The notes below the pieces were generated by a model. It saw only the letters and a program-made list of their open reading frames with translations. It had not been told where the DNA came from and ran no database searches. From NCBI GenBank assembly GCA_024693365.1, contig JAILLF010000012.1:29277-93276 (forward strand): a stretch of DNA of 64,000 nt, read 5' to 3'. Below, one piece after another: positions 52,674 to 61,058 of the stretch. How positions within the stretch are numbered: the stretch's first letter is position 1; every line of letters begins with the position of its first letter. Made by a program: the position numbers and the translations under genes. The stretch is from Acetatifactor sp. (GTDB taxonomy: Bacteria; Bacillota; Clostridia; Lachnospirales; Lachnospiraceae).

Positions 52674-53624
52674 TTACAAAAACATCTTCACGGGGCGAAG
52701 GCTTCCGCCAGCCTTGGCAAATTCATATACGCCAAGGAATTTGCCGTCAGAAGTACAGACGCGGATCCTCTCTCCGTCTGAAATCGAAACTTCTGTCAAT
52801 ATCTTCTTCCCCGACGGCATTACGTCACTGTTTAACAAGAGTGAGGAAGCTATCGGTATCGCGTTACCGTTCAGCAGAAGCTTGTCCGCTTCAGGTTTTA
52901 CGCATACGCGACGCAACTCTGCGAATGCAGCCTCCGTAGGAATCACGACGCTCTCCAGTCCCAGGCTTCCATCCCGGATCTGCTCGATTTCGGCAAGGGT
53001 ATGTGCCTGCTTCAGCGTAAATCTTCCCACCTTGGTTCTCACCAGGGATTTCATGGTTCCGCCACACCCAAGCTTTTCACCCACGTCATGACAAAGCGTA
53101 CGGATATAAGTTCCCTTCGTGCAACCAACCCGTATTTTTACCACGGGAAGCTTCATCTCCAGGATTTCCAGTTCCAAGATCTCAACGCGCCTTGCCTTGC
53201 GCTCGATCTCCTTTCCTTCCCTGGCCAGTTCATAAAGCTTCTTTCCATTTACCTTCAGTGCACTGTACATGGGCGGGATCTGATCATAGGCGCCGAGAAA
53301 GCTCATGACCGCCTCACGCACCTGTTCCTCCGTCACGTCCACGGGCCTCTCGGAAAGCACCGTTCCCGATATGTCCTGCGTATCCGTCGTCACGCCCAAA
53401 AGAAGCTCTGTCACATACTCTTTTTCCTTATCGGTGAGCATGTCGCAGAGCTTGGTTCCGGTTCCCAGGCATACGGGTAAAACGCCGGTGGCGTCCGGAT
53501 CCAGCGTTCCCGTATGGCCAACCTTCTTTTGCCTGCAGATACCGCGCATCTTCGCCACCACGTCATTCGACGTAAAGCCTGGTTCTTTATTGACAATGAT
53601 AATTCCATTCAACATGTCTGCCAC
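52674..53624 (-). CDS. truB: tRNA pseudouridine(55) synthase TruB
   Basis: TruB isomerises U55 in the T loop of tRNAs. The 316-residue enzyme has GIIIVNKEPGFTSNDVVAKMR, the catalytic Asp in GTLDPDATGVLPVCLG, TKLCDMLTDKEKEYV and a C-terminal PUA-like segment. The start is a GTG at 53624, five bases after GGAG; the ATG three codons in is too far from the site. It is 48 bases after nrnA in the nusA-infB operon. Confidence 0.95.
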   Translation of the reverse strand: MADMLNGIIIVNKEPGFTSNDVVAKMRGICRQKKVGHTGTLDPDATGVLPVCLGTGTKLCDMLTDKEKEYVTELLLGVTTDTQDISGTVLSERPVDVTEEQVREAVMSFLGAYDQIPPMYSALKVNGKKLYELAREGKEIERKARRVEILELEILEMKLPVVKIRVGCTKGTYIRTLCHDVGEKLGCGGTMKSLVRTKVGRFTLKQAHTLAEIEQIRDGSLGLESVVIPTEAAFAELRRVCVKPEADKLLLNGNAIPIASSLLLNSDVMPSGKKILTEVSISDGERIRVCTSDGKFLGVYEFAKAGGSLRPVKMFL

Positions 53625-53672
53625 TCGAGCTCCTTCTTTTCTGATTGCCCTCGCGCAAGCATCTAAGGTGCC

Positions 53673-54629
53673 TTACGCCTCCAGCTGCTTCTCGATTTCC
53701 GCCGACAGATTATTCACGCAATCATAAAAGGTCCCCTTCATGGTACATCCTGCCGCGCGCGCATGTCCGCCGCCGCCAAAATATGCCGCAACCTTCGCTG
53801 CGTCAACGCTTTGGTCCGTGCGCAGGCTCACCTTGAATTCCAGCGTGTCCGTTTCATACATAAAAATCGCGCAGCAGATTCCCTTGATGTTGCGAAGCTG
53901 ATTGACAATGCCCTCAAAATCCCGGTTGGTCACGCCATAGAAATCCATGGTTCTGCGGTCGATCACGCTGACAATGCACCTGCCGTCCATAAAGCGTACG
54001 CTCTCCATGAGCGCCCTGCCCATGATCTGCGCCTGCACGTAGGTCTTCTGATAAAACGTCTCCTGGATAATCCGGTAAAAATCAAAACCAAAGCTGATGA
54101 GATGCGCCGCCTTCCGCATGGTTTCCGGCGTTGTATTCTCATACTGGAACACGCCCGTGTCATGCACCATGCCAACGTAAATGGACTTGGCCAATTCCAC
54201 GTCCAGACGCTCCTTGTCCACAAGGTCATAGATCAGCTCGCACGCAGATCCCACCTTTGGATTCACATAATTCAGATCCCCACAACCGTTTGCATTCGTC
54301 ACGTGATGGTCCACGTTGATGATCTTTCCGGCGCCATTCGCATACTTTGCCGCAAGACCCGTGCGCTCTAAATTGCAATCCAGAATGAAAAGCACGTCAA
54401 AAGGAGCTTCCTCCGGGAAATCCGTGATGATCTCATCGAAACCAGCCAGCTCCGCGAACACGGGATCCGGCTCCTCAAGAAACGTAAAAATCTCCGCGTC
54501 CTTAAGGTTATTTTTCAAATAATACCATATGGCAAGACATGCGCCAACGCAGTCGCCATCGGGCTTTTGATGTCCCGTGACGGCAATACGCCGCGCGTCC
54601 GCACATTCTTTTAATAAATCTAATTCCAT
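53673..54629 (-). CDS. nrnA: DHH-family oligoribonuclease/pAp phosphatase NrnA
   Basis: NrnA degrades short RNAs and 3'-phosphoadenosine 5'-phosphate. The 318-residue protein has RIAVTGHQKPDGDCVGACLA (metal site), FDVLFILDCN, the DHH motif VDHHVTNANGCGDLNYV and the DHHA1 domain end GGGGHARAAGCTMKG. The position between rbfA and truB is conserved in Firmicutes. Only a weak GGAAAT precedes the ATG, so translation may depend on the upstream rbfA gene. Confidence 0.94.
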   Translation of the reverse strand: MELDLLKECADARRIAVTGHQKPDGDCVGACLAIWYYLKNNLKDAEIFTFLEEPDPVFAELAGFDEIITDFPEEAPFDVLFILDCNLERTGLAAKYANGAGKIINVDHHVTNANGCGDLNYVNPKVGSACELIYDLVDKERLDVELAKSIYVGMVHDTGVFQYENTTPETMRKAAHLISFGFDFYRIIQETFYQKTYVQAQIMGRALMESVRFMDGRCIVSVIDRRTMDFYGVTNRDFEGIVNQLRNIKGICCAIFMYETDTLEFKVSLRTDQSVDAAKVAAYFGGGGHARAAGCTMKGTFYDCVNNLSAEIEKQLEA

Positions 54630-54668
54630 ATTTCCAAAAACCCCTTACTATCCTTGAACCCCAAGTGC

Positions 54669-55136
54669 TTATTGCTCATCCTCCACGTCATCTTCTTCGG
54701 CGTCATCCTCGTCAAACGCTTCGTCATCGAATTCCTCGTCTGACGCTTCCACCTCATCGCCGCGAAGCCTTGCGCTCTCACGATCCTGCGCCATGACCTC
54801 ATCTATCTTGTGTGACATGTCAACGCCATATGCGATGGACTGATCCATCAAAAACTTGATCTCCGGCGTGTTGCGCAGATTGATGGTGTGCGCGAGCTGC
54901 CTGCGAATGTAGCCCATGGCGGAATTCAATCCTTCAATGGTCTTCTTGCAGGCATCCTCCCCGCCAAGTACGCTGATCCACGCCTTGCAGCTCTTTAAGT
55001 CAGGAGCCACTTCCACGGCCACCACGCTTGTCCAGGGACTGATCCTGGGATCCTTTATTTCCTTGCGGATGATCTCCGCAAGGACCTTTTGAACCTCCCC
55101 GTTAATCCGGGTATTCTTGATACTGTTTTTTCTCAT
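54669..55136 (-). CDS. rbfA: ribosome-binding factor A
   Basis: RbfA helps 30S subunit maturation by binding 16S rRNA. The 155-residue protein has the KH-like fold (INGEVQKVLAEIIRKEIKDPRISPWTSVVAVEVAPDLKSCKAWISVLG and INLRNTPEIKFLMDQSIAYGVDMSHKIDEVM). The last 30 residues are strongly acidic (DEEFDDEAFDEDDAEEDDVED), an extension beyond the usual about 120. The ATG at 55136 lies behind AGGAG; the in-frame ATG at 55178 has none. Confidence 0.95.
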   Translation of the reverse strand: MRKNSIKNTRINGEVQKVLAEIIRKEIKDPRISPWTSVVAVEVAPDLKSCKAWISVLGGEDACKKTIEGLNSAMGYIRRQLAHTINLRNTPEIKFLMDQSIAYGVDMSHKIDEVMAQDRESARLRGDEVEASDEEFDDEAFDEDDAEEDDVEDEQ

Positions 55137-55211
55137 AATTCTCCTAACTGTCTTGAAAGTACCACATATGGAAGGCATCTTCCCGCAAGCGGGCCCCTCC
55201 TTCTGTTATGT

Positions 55212-58200
55212 TTATCGGGGCACCTCCACCATGATATAAGCCTCTACGATATCCAGCTCCTGCATCTGATCGAAGCCCTCGAATACGAGACCGCACTCGA
55301 ATCCAGCCTTTACTTCCTTCACGTCATCCTTGAAACGCTTCAGGGAAGCAAGCTTGCCTTCATAGATCTGCTCGCCCTCACGGGTAATGCGAACCTTGCA
55401 GTCTCTCTGGAATACACCATCGAGCACGTAGGAACCTGCAATGTTTCCGATTGCGGATGCGCGGAAGATCTGACGAACCTCTGCATGACCGATGACCTTC
55501 TCCTCGTAGATGGGATCCAGCATACCCTTCATGGCTGCTTCGATGTCTTCGATTGCCTGATAAATCACCTTATAAAGGCGAACGTCAACGCCTTCTCTCT
55601 CAGCCGTAGCCTTTGCAACGGCGTCAGGACGCACGTTAAATCCAATGATGATCGCGTTGGAGGCACTTGCAAGTACCACGTCAGACTCATTGATGGCTCC
55701 TACGCCTCCGTGAATGCACTTAACAACCACTTCCTCGTTAGAGAGCTTCAAAAGGGAAGTCTTCACGGCCTCCACGCTACCCTGCACGTCAGCCTTCACG
55801 ATCAGGTTGAGTTCCTTAAGGTTGCCCTCCTTGATCTGCGAGAACAGATCATCCAGGGACATCTTGCTCTTGGTCTCCTCAAGCATCTTCTCCTTGTTCT
55901 GTGCAAGATAAGTATCAGCGTAGCTCTTCGCCGTCTTGTCACTGTCATGCGCAAGGAATACCTCACCTGCACTGGGAACGTCGCTAAGACCCAGGATCTC
56001 AACGGGAGTGGAAGGACCTGCCTCCTTCACGCGTCTGCCCTTATCGTCCACCATTGCCCTCACCTTACCGTGAGCAGCGCCTGCGGAGATAAAGTCTCCA
56101 ACGTGAAGCGTACCCTTCTGCACCAAAACGGTTGCAACGGGACCGCGCCCCTTATCCAGCTCTGCCTCGATCACGAGACCTCTTGCCTTTCTGTTCGGAT
56201 TTGCCTTCAGCTCCAAAATGTCTGCGGTCAGAAGGATGGTCTCCAACAGATCCTCAATACCCTGTCCGGACTTTGCGGACACGGGAACAAACTCAGTATT
56301 TCCGCCCCAGTCAGTAGCAACCAGCTCATACTCGGTGAGCTCCTGCTTAACGCGCTCAATGTTTGCGGAGGGCTTATCGATCTTGTTTACTGCAACGATG
56401 ATCTCAATGCCTGCTGCCTTTGCATGATTGATTGCCTCGATCGTCTGAGGCATTACGCCGTCATCTGCAGCCACCACCAATATTGCGATATCGGTGGAGT
56501 TAGCGCCGCGCATACGCATTGCAGTAAATGCTTCATGTCCGGGCGTGTCAAGGAAGGTAATGTTTCTTCCGTCCAAGGTAACGGTGTACGCGCCAATGTG
56601 CTGCGTGATTCCGCCTGCCTCGCCCTTCGTTACGTTTGTCTTACGGATCGCATCGAGCAGGGAGGTTTTACCATGGTCAACGTGACCCATAACGCAGATT
56701 ACGGGAGGTCTCTCCTTGAGATCCTTCTCATCCTCCTCGTCCTCCTTCAGGAGCTCCTCAATCACGTCTACCTTGACTTCCTTCTCACAGAGGATTTCAT
56801 ATTCCATGGCGAGTTCCTCAGCCTCTTCATAAGAAATCTCCTGGTTCACGGTCACGATCTTGCCCTGCATGAAAAGCTTCTTGATCAAGGCTGCAGGCTG
56901 CTGCTTCATCTTATCCGCAAGATCCTTGAGGGTAATGGTCTCTGGCAGGGTGATCACCTTGATCACTTCCTCCACCACTTCCTCTTTCTTCTTTTCAGGC
57001 TTTATGAAGCGGCCGGGCTTGTTCTTTGCTGCCTCGTCCTCCTCATACATGTAATCCTTCTTGTTTCTCTTATCCTTTTCCTGGGAGAACCTTCTCTTGT
57101 CCTCCTCGCGCTTCTTTTCCATGTCCTTTGCGGGTGCGGAATCGCCACCGAAATTGTTCTTTCCGGGTCTGGCGTCACGACCGCCAAACTGAGCGCCCTG
57201 ACCAGGTCTTCCCTGACCGTCACGACCACCGAAGCCACCGCGTCCGTCGCGGCTTCCGCCCTGATACTGACCAGTCCTTCCCTGGCCGTCACGGTTGCCA
57301 AATCCACCTTGGCCGCCCTGGCGGTTGAACCCGCCCTGACCGTCGCGATTGTACTGTCCCTGGCCGCCCTGACGATTAAAGCCGCCCTGACCGTCACGAT
57401 TGTACTGTCCCTGACCGCCCTGACGGTTGAAGCCGCCCTGGCCGTCACGATTGTACCGTCCCTGGCCGCCCTGGCGGTTAAAGCCGCCCTGACCGTCGCG
57501 ATTGTACTGTCCCTGGCCGCCCTGACGATTAAAGCCGCCCTGACTGTCACGATTGTACTGTCCCTGACCGCCCTGACGAGGCGCACCGTCCCTGGGACCT
57601 GCGGGAGCACCGCTTCTCACCTGTCCCTCACGGTTCACAGGCTGATTGCCCTGCAAAGGACGCTTCTCCGAAGCTACAGGCGTCTTATTCTCCTGTGGCG
57701 TCGCGGGAACTGCCGGTGCAGGTGTCTTGTTCTCCTGAGGCGCCGTCACCTCAGGCGTAACGTTCACTGTAGGAGTCTCCTTAACGGGAGCTGCGTTTAC
57801 CTGCGGCTCTTCCTTCTTCTCAGGCACGGGATTCACGCGCTTAGGCTGCTGAACGTTCCCCGGAACCATCTGCACGCTGGGCGTGGGAGACGGCGGAGTC
57901 AGCGGCTTAATGGGCGTACGAGGCGCCGGCTGCTGCGGTCTGCCATTATTATATCCCTGATTGCCATACCCAGGTCTGCCATTGTTTCCACCCTGAGGGC
58001 GTCCCTGCTGCGCGGGTGCGCCGGGGCGCTGACCCTGCTGGCCTCTGGCATTCTGCTGATTATTGACAATGATAATGGTCTTCTTCTTTTTGGGCATTGC
58101 AGGCTGTGCATTTCCCTGTGCAGGCTTTGCCGCATTCTCAGGCGCAGGCTTTGCCGCATTCTCAGGTGCAGACTTAGGCTCCTCTGCCTTCGTTGCGGGT

Positions 58201-58490
58201 GCACTTTCCTCTGCTTTTGGTGCCGCTTTCTTGGGAGCAACTTCGGCAGGCTTTACTGGCTCTGCTTTCTTTGCTTCCTCTGTCTTCGCTGCCGGTTCAG
58301 CCTTCTTAGCGTTGTCGGCACTCTTCTCCTTCGCACCGCCAAACGCTGCCCTCACCATCTGCTCCTCCTTGGGATCCAGGCCGCTGGATGCCGTCTTCCC
58401 CTCGATTCCTTTTCCGGCAAGGAACTGCAACAGCTCTTTATTCTCCATCTTTAACTCTTTTGCGAGTTCGTGTATCCTGATTTTTGCCAT
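55212..58490 (-). CDS. infB: translation initiation factor IF-2 with tandem-repeat N-terminus
   Basis: IF-2 brings fMet-tRNA to the ribosome and hydrolyses GTP. The 1092-residue protein starts [13 protein letters not shown], a typical IF2_N region, then an about 450-residue disordered Ala/Pro/Gln stretch with five near-perfect copies of a 17-residue unit ([17 protein letters not shown]) at about residues 305-395, and a second IF2_N. The GTPase core has [12 protein letters not shown] near 595, DTPGHEAF and NKIDKPSAN, followed by domains II-IV ending in [10 protein letters not shown]. The ATG at 58490 fits AAGGAG, 12 bases away. Confidence 0.95.
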   Translation of the reverse strand: MAKIRIHELAKELKMENKELLQFLAGKGIEGKTASSGLDPKEEQMVRAAFGGAKEKSADNAKKAEPAAKTEEAKKAEPVKPAEVAPKKAAPKAEESAPATKAEEPKSAPENAAKPAPENAAKPAQGNAQPAMPKKKKTIIIVNNQQNARGQQGQRPGAPAQQGRPQGGNNGRPGYGNQGYNNGRPQQPAPRTPIKPLTPPSPTPSVQMVPGNVQQPKRVNPVPEKKEEPQVNAAPVKETPTVNVTPEVTAPQENKTPAPAVPATPQENKTPVASEKRPLQGNQPVNREGQVRSGAPAGPRDGAPRQGGQGQYNRDSQGGFNRQGGQGQYNRDGQGGFNRQGGQGRYNRDGQGGFNRQGGQGQYNRDGQGGFNRQGGQGQYNRDGQGGFNRQGGQGGFGNRDGQGRTGQYQGGSRDGRGGFGGRDGQGRPGQGAQFGGRDARPGKNNFGGDSAPAKDMEKKREEDKRRFSQEKDKRNKKDYMYEEDEAAKNKPGRFIKPEKKKEEVVEEVIKVITLPETITLKDLADKMKQQPAALIKKLFMQGKIVTVNQEISYEEAEELAMEYEILCEKEVKVDVIEELLKEDEEDEKDLKERPPVICVMGHVDHGKTSLLDAIRKTNVTKGEAGGITQHIGAYTVTLDGRNITFLDTPGHEAFTAMRMRGANSTDIAILVVAADDGVMPQTIEAINHAKAAGIEIIVAVNKIDKPSANIERVKQELTEYELVATDWGGNTEFVPVSAKSGQGIEDLLETILLTADILELKANPNRKARGLVIEAELDKGRGPVATVLVQKGTLHVGDFISAGAAHGKVRAMVDDKGRRVKEAGPSTPVEILGLSDVPSAGEVFLAHDSDKTAKSYADTYLAQNKEKMLEETKSKMSLDDLFSQIKEGNLKELNLIVKADVQGSVEAVKTSLLKLSNEEVVVKCIHGGVGAINESDVVLASASNAIIIGFNVRPDAVAKATAEREGVDVRLYKVIYQAIEDIEAAMKGMLDPIYEEKVIGHAEVRQIFRASAIGNIAGSYVLDGVFQRDCKVRITREGEQIYEGKLASLKRFKDDVKEVKAGFECGLVFEGFDQMQELDIVEAYIMVEVPR
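57300..57580 (-). repeat. 51-base tandem repeats within infB
   Basis: Five full copies and one partial copy of a 51-base unit encode [17 protein letters not shown]. Copies differ by synonymous changes (Gly, Arg, Asn codons) and by Gln to Arg in one and Gly to Ser in another, showing recent expansion with drift. The repeat stays in frame. Confidence 0.85.
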
Positions 58491-58527
58491 CCTAACTATT
58501 TTCTCCTTTCCAAGCTCATCTTGGGCC

Positions 58528-58842
58528 CTACTTCTCCATTTCAAGTTGCTTTTTTATGGCAGCTGCCAATCCAACCTCGCATACCGCCACTGAAGATCTC
58601 AGGTCCTTTCCGATTGCCCGGCCTAAATCTTCCTTCTTCCCGTACAGATACACGGGAACGGCATAAAAAGCACATTTGTCAGTAAAAAGCTTCTTTGTAT
58701 TGTCGGATGCGTCTTCGGAAACCAATACCAGATTAGCCGTCCGCTTCTTGACTGCCTCGAGCGTCTGATATTCACCGCTGACCACGTTACCGCTCTTCAT
58801 GGCAATTCCCAAAAGGGAATAAATCTTATTCGGTATTCCCAT
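58528..58842 (-). CDS. ylxQ: L7Ae/L30e-like RNA-binding protein YlxQ
   Basis: The 104-residue protein has the L7Ae fold: [48 protein letters not shown] and [17 protein letters not shown]. YlxQ-type proteins bind kink-turn RNA; the physiological target is unclear. The ATG at 58842 lies inside the end of ylxR, behind AAGGAG, and overlaps its stop by 17 bases, so translation is coupled. The longer frame from 58869 is not supported. Confidence 0.9.
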   Translation of the reverse strand: MGIPNKIYSLLGIAMKSGNVVSGEYQTLEAVKKRTANLVLVSEDASDNTKKLFTDKCAFYAVPVYLYGKKEDLGRAIGKDLRSSVAVCEVGLAAAIKKQLEMEK

Positions 58843-59098
58843 CCGCGAACTCCTTTTCCAGAGCGTCATAAACCTCTGCGGGAATGCTCATCTTAAAGGA
58901 TCTCTCCAATCCTTTATTCTTTCTGGCCTTCTGCAGACAAGTCATGCTCTTACATAGATATGCGCCCCGTCCATTTTTCTTTCCGGTAAGATCAAGACAG
59001 ATTTCCTCACCCTCCGCTTTCAGGACGCGCATCATTTCTTTTTTGGTTTTCATTTCTCCGCAGCCAACACACTGTCTCAGTGGAAGCTTTTTTGTCAT
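58826..59098 (-). CDS. ylxR: YlxR (DUF448) RNA-binding protein
   Basis: The 90-residue protein has the DUF448 signature RQCVGCGEMKTKKEMMRVLK and NGRGAYLCKSMTCLQKARKNKGLERSF, a fold that presumably binds nucleic acid (the CxxC and CxxxxC Cys may bind a metal). YlxR is reported to interact with RNase P in Firmicutes. It is between nusA and ylxQ in the operon. AAGGAG lies about a dozen bases before the ATG. Confidence 0.92.
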   Translation of the reverse strand: MTKKLPLRQCVGCGEMKTKKEMMRVLKAEGEEICLDLTGKKNGRGAYLCKSMTCLQKARKNKGLERSFKMSIPAEVYDALEKEFADGNTE

Positions 59099-59152
59099 GC
59101 TTTACTCTACCTCTCCTTACTTAATCACGTCATATGGGAATCCAATGCCATC

Positions 59153-60292
59153 TTATTGCTCCGTGAAGTTTCCTTCTTCACCCTCGTATCCCTCATACTC
59201 CTCATAATCTTCATCATCCAGATAATCCTCATAACGGAAACCGGGAGCATCCTTTGCCTGCGTCTCGGACTTGATGTCGATCTTATAACCGGTCAGTCTT
59301 GCCGCAAGTCTTGCGTTCTGGCCTTCCTTACCGATTGCCAGGGAAAGCTGATAATCAGGCACGACAACCTTTGCCGTCTTCTCCTCGGGATCAGCAAACA
59401 CTGCCACGATCTTGGCGGGAGACAATGCGTTCTGGATCAGGTTACCAGGATTCTCATCCCAGTTCACCACGTCGATCTTTTCTCCGCGAAGCTCTTCCAC
59501 AATGGCGTTTACTCTCGCACCGTTCATGCCGACGCACGCGCCAACCGCGTCTACGTCGGGATTGTTGGACCAAACCGCGATCTTGGTACGGCTTCCCGCC
59601 TCACGTGCTATGCTCTTGATCTCAACAGTGCCGTCCTTGATCTCCGTAACCTCTGCCTCAAACAGACGCTTCACCAGTTCCGGATGCGTGCGGCTCACGC
59701 TGATGCGAGGTCCCTTAGGAGTATTCTTCACTTCATGTACGTAAACCTTGATGCGCTCCGTAGGACGAAACACCTCACCCTTTACCTGCTCTGCCTCGGT
59801 GAGCAGTGCGTCTGCCTTACCAAGGTTAATGCTGATATTCTTGCCAACGTAACGCTGAACGATACCCGTTACCACGTCGCGCTCCTTTTCAAAATACTGA
59901 TTATAGATGACACTGCGCTCTTCCTCGCGGATCTTCTGCAAAATCACGTTCTTTGCATTCTGGGTTGCAATACGGCCAAACTCCTTAGACTTGATCTCCA
60001 CGTGGATCACGTCGCCCACGGAGGCCTTCGAAGAAATCTTCTGAGCATCGTCCAAGCTGATCTGAAGTACGCTGTCTTCCACGTCGTCTGCCGTTGGAAC
60101 TACTTCCTTCTCAGCATAAACCAAAAAGTCGCAGGTATCGCGGTCAATCTCAACCTTCACGTTGTCTGCCTTGCCAAAATGGTTCTTGCAGGCCGTGAGC
60201 AATGAGTTCTCGATTGCCTCGAACAGCGTCTCTTTGCTGATCTCCTTCTCCTTCTCCAAAATATCAAGTGCCTCCATTAATTCCTTGTTCAT
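59153..60292 (-). CDS. nusA: transcription termination/antitermination protein NusA
   Basis: The 379-residue protein has the N-terminal RNA polymerase-binding domain (MNKELMEALDILEKEKEISKETLFEAIENSL), an S1 domain (VVTGIVQRYVGKNISINLGKADALL), KH1 (VGACVGMNGARVNAIVEELRGEKIDVV) and KH2 (LAIGKEGQNARLAARLTGYKIDI). The C-terminus is an acidic tail (DEDYEEYEGYEGEEGN); the AR repeats of E. coli are absent, as usual for Firmicutes. The ATG at 60292 is five bases after GGAGG. Confidence 0.95.
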   Translation of the reverse strand: MNKELMEALDILEKEKEISKETLFEAIENSLLTACKNHFGKADNVKVEIDRDTCDFLVYAEKEVVPTADDVEDSVLQISLDDAQKISSKASVGDVIHVEIKSKEFGRIATQNAKNVILQKIREEERSVIYNQYFEKERDVVTGIVQRYVGKNISINLGKADALLTEAEQVKGEVFRPTERIKVYVHEVKNTPKGPRISVSRTHPELVKRLFEAEVTEIKDGTVEIKSIAREAGSRTKIAVWSNNPDVDAVGACVGMNGARVNAIVEELRGEKIDVVNWDENPGNLIQNALSPAKIVAVFADPEEKTAKVVVPDYQLSLAIGKEGQNARLAARLTGYKIDIKSETQAKDAPGFRYEDYLDDEDYEEYEGYEGEEGNFTEQ

Positions 60293-60387
60293 CATATCCT
60301 CCATTTCCGGCATTTCGCCTTGATTTATCTATTTCCGAAACACAATCGGGTTGTGTCCTGTATTCCTTACTCTCCTTTGGATCCGTA

Positions 60388-60876
60388 TCAAAAGTCGAAC
60401 GCCAGCCGGATTAATGCAACGTTACTTCTTTCAAAGCATTGCACTGCTTTGTTCTGCAACCCGTCCTCCGCGGCGTGCTCCCGGATCGTGATTGTCTTCT
60501 CATCAAAGCTTTCCAGGATCCCCGCAAAATCCTTTTGTTTTCCGATTGCCTTAAAAAGCTTTACTTCCACTTCCATGCCGATGCTCTTTTCAAGGTGAAC
60601 GTCCTTCTTCAGCGTCCTGCCGAGTCCCGGACTGGAAACCTCCAAAACATAGGCATCCGGGATCGGATCCGCTTCATCCAGTGCGTCCGAAAACGCCCGG
60701 CTTACGGCTTCGCAATCATTGATGTTTACGCCTTCCGGTTTATCAATGTACGCCCTCAGGTAATAACTGCTCCCTTCCTTAACAAACTCCACGTCATATA
60801 TTTCGATCCCAAGCTTTTCCACAATAGGCTTCAACAGTTCCTCGGCCTTTGCTTCATAAATCTCCCTTTTTGACAT
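60388..60876 (-). CDS. rimP: ribosome maturation factor RimP
   Basis: RimP assists 30S assembly. The 162-residue protein has the family motifs VEKLGIEIYDVEFVKEGSSYYLRAYIDKPEGVNINDCEAVSRAFSDALDEADPI, YVLEVSSPGLGRTLKKD and the SH3-like C-terminal domain (GIL.SFDEKTITIRE). It is first in the nusA-infB operon. The ATG at 60876 is preceded by GGAGGAG. The 5' leader carries a perfect GCGA-loop hairpin (60942-60969). Confidence 0.95.
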   Translation of the reverse strand: MSKREIYEAKAEELLKPIVEKLGIEIYDVEFVKEGSSYYLRAYIDKPEGVNINDCEAVSRAFSDALDEADPIPDAYVLEVSSPGLGRTLKKDVHLEKSIGMEVEVKLFKAIGKQKDFAGILESFDEKTITIREHAAEDGLQNKAVQCFERSNVALIRLAFDF

Positions 60877-60941
60877 GACTCCTCCAATCAAATAAACGTA
60901 CGCGGCTCTGACGCCGTTCTGCGCCGTCTTTCATACAAACA

Positions 60942-60969
60942 ATTAAGAGTGGCTCGCGCCACTCTTAAT
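60942..60969 (-). promoter_or_regulatory. GNRA-loop hairpin in the rimP leader
   Basis: On the minus strand ATTAAGAGTGGC and GCCACTCTTAAT form a perfect 12-base stem closed by the tetraloop GCGA. It begins about 20 bases after the predicted transcription start and is followed by TTGTTTGTATG, only a weak U tract. It could stabilise the mRNA or act as an attenuator. Confidence 0.7.
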
Positions 60970-60994
60970 CTAGTAAACTTTATTAACCTTAACC

Positions 60995-61023
60995 AGTATA
61001 ATCCCGAAAAAGATAAAAGTCAA
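60995..61023 (-). promoter_or_regulatory. promoter of the rimP-nusA-infB operon
   Basis: On the minus strand TTGACT (61023-61018) and TATACT (61000-60995) are 17 bases apart. The gap from the preceding surface-protein stop (61059) to rimP holds this promoter and the hairpin only. Confidence 0.8.
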
Positions 61024-61058
61024 GAGGTAAAAGGCTAATTCTTACATGTCCTGCCTTA

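Noticed and set aside
55089..58454. 1121-codon frame on the plus strand opposite infB
   Set aside because: The long frame is a shadow created by the repetitive Gly/Ala/Gln codons of IF-2, with Leu/Ala-rich low complexity and no ribosome binding site.
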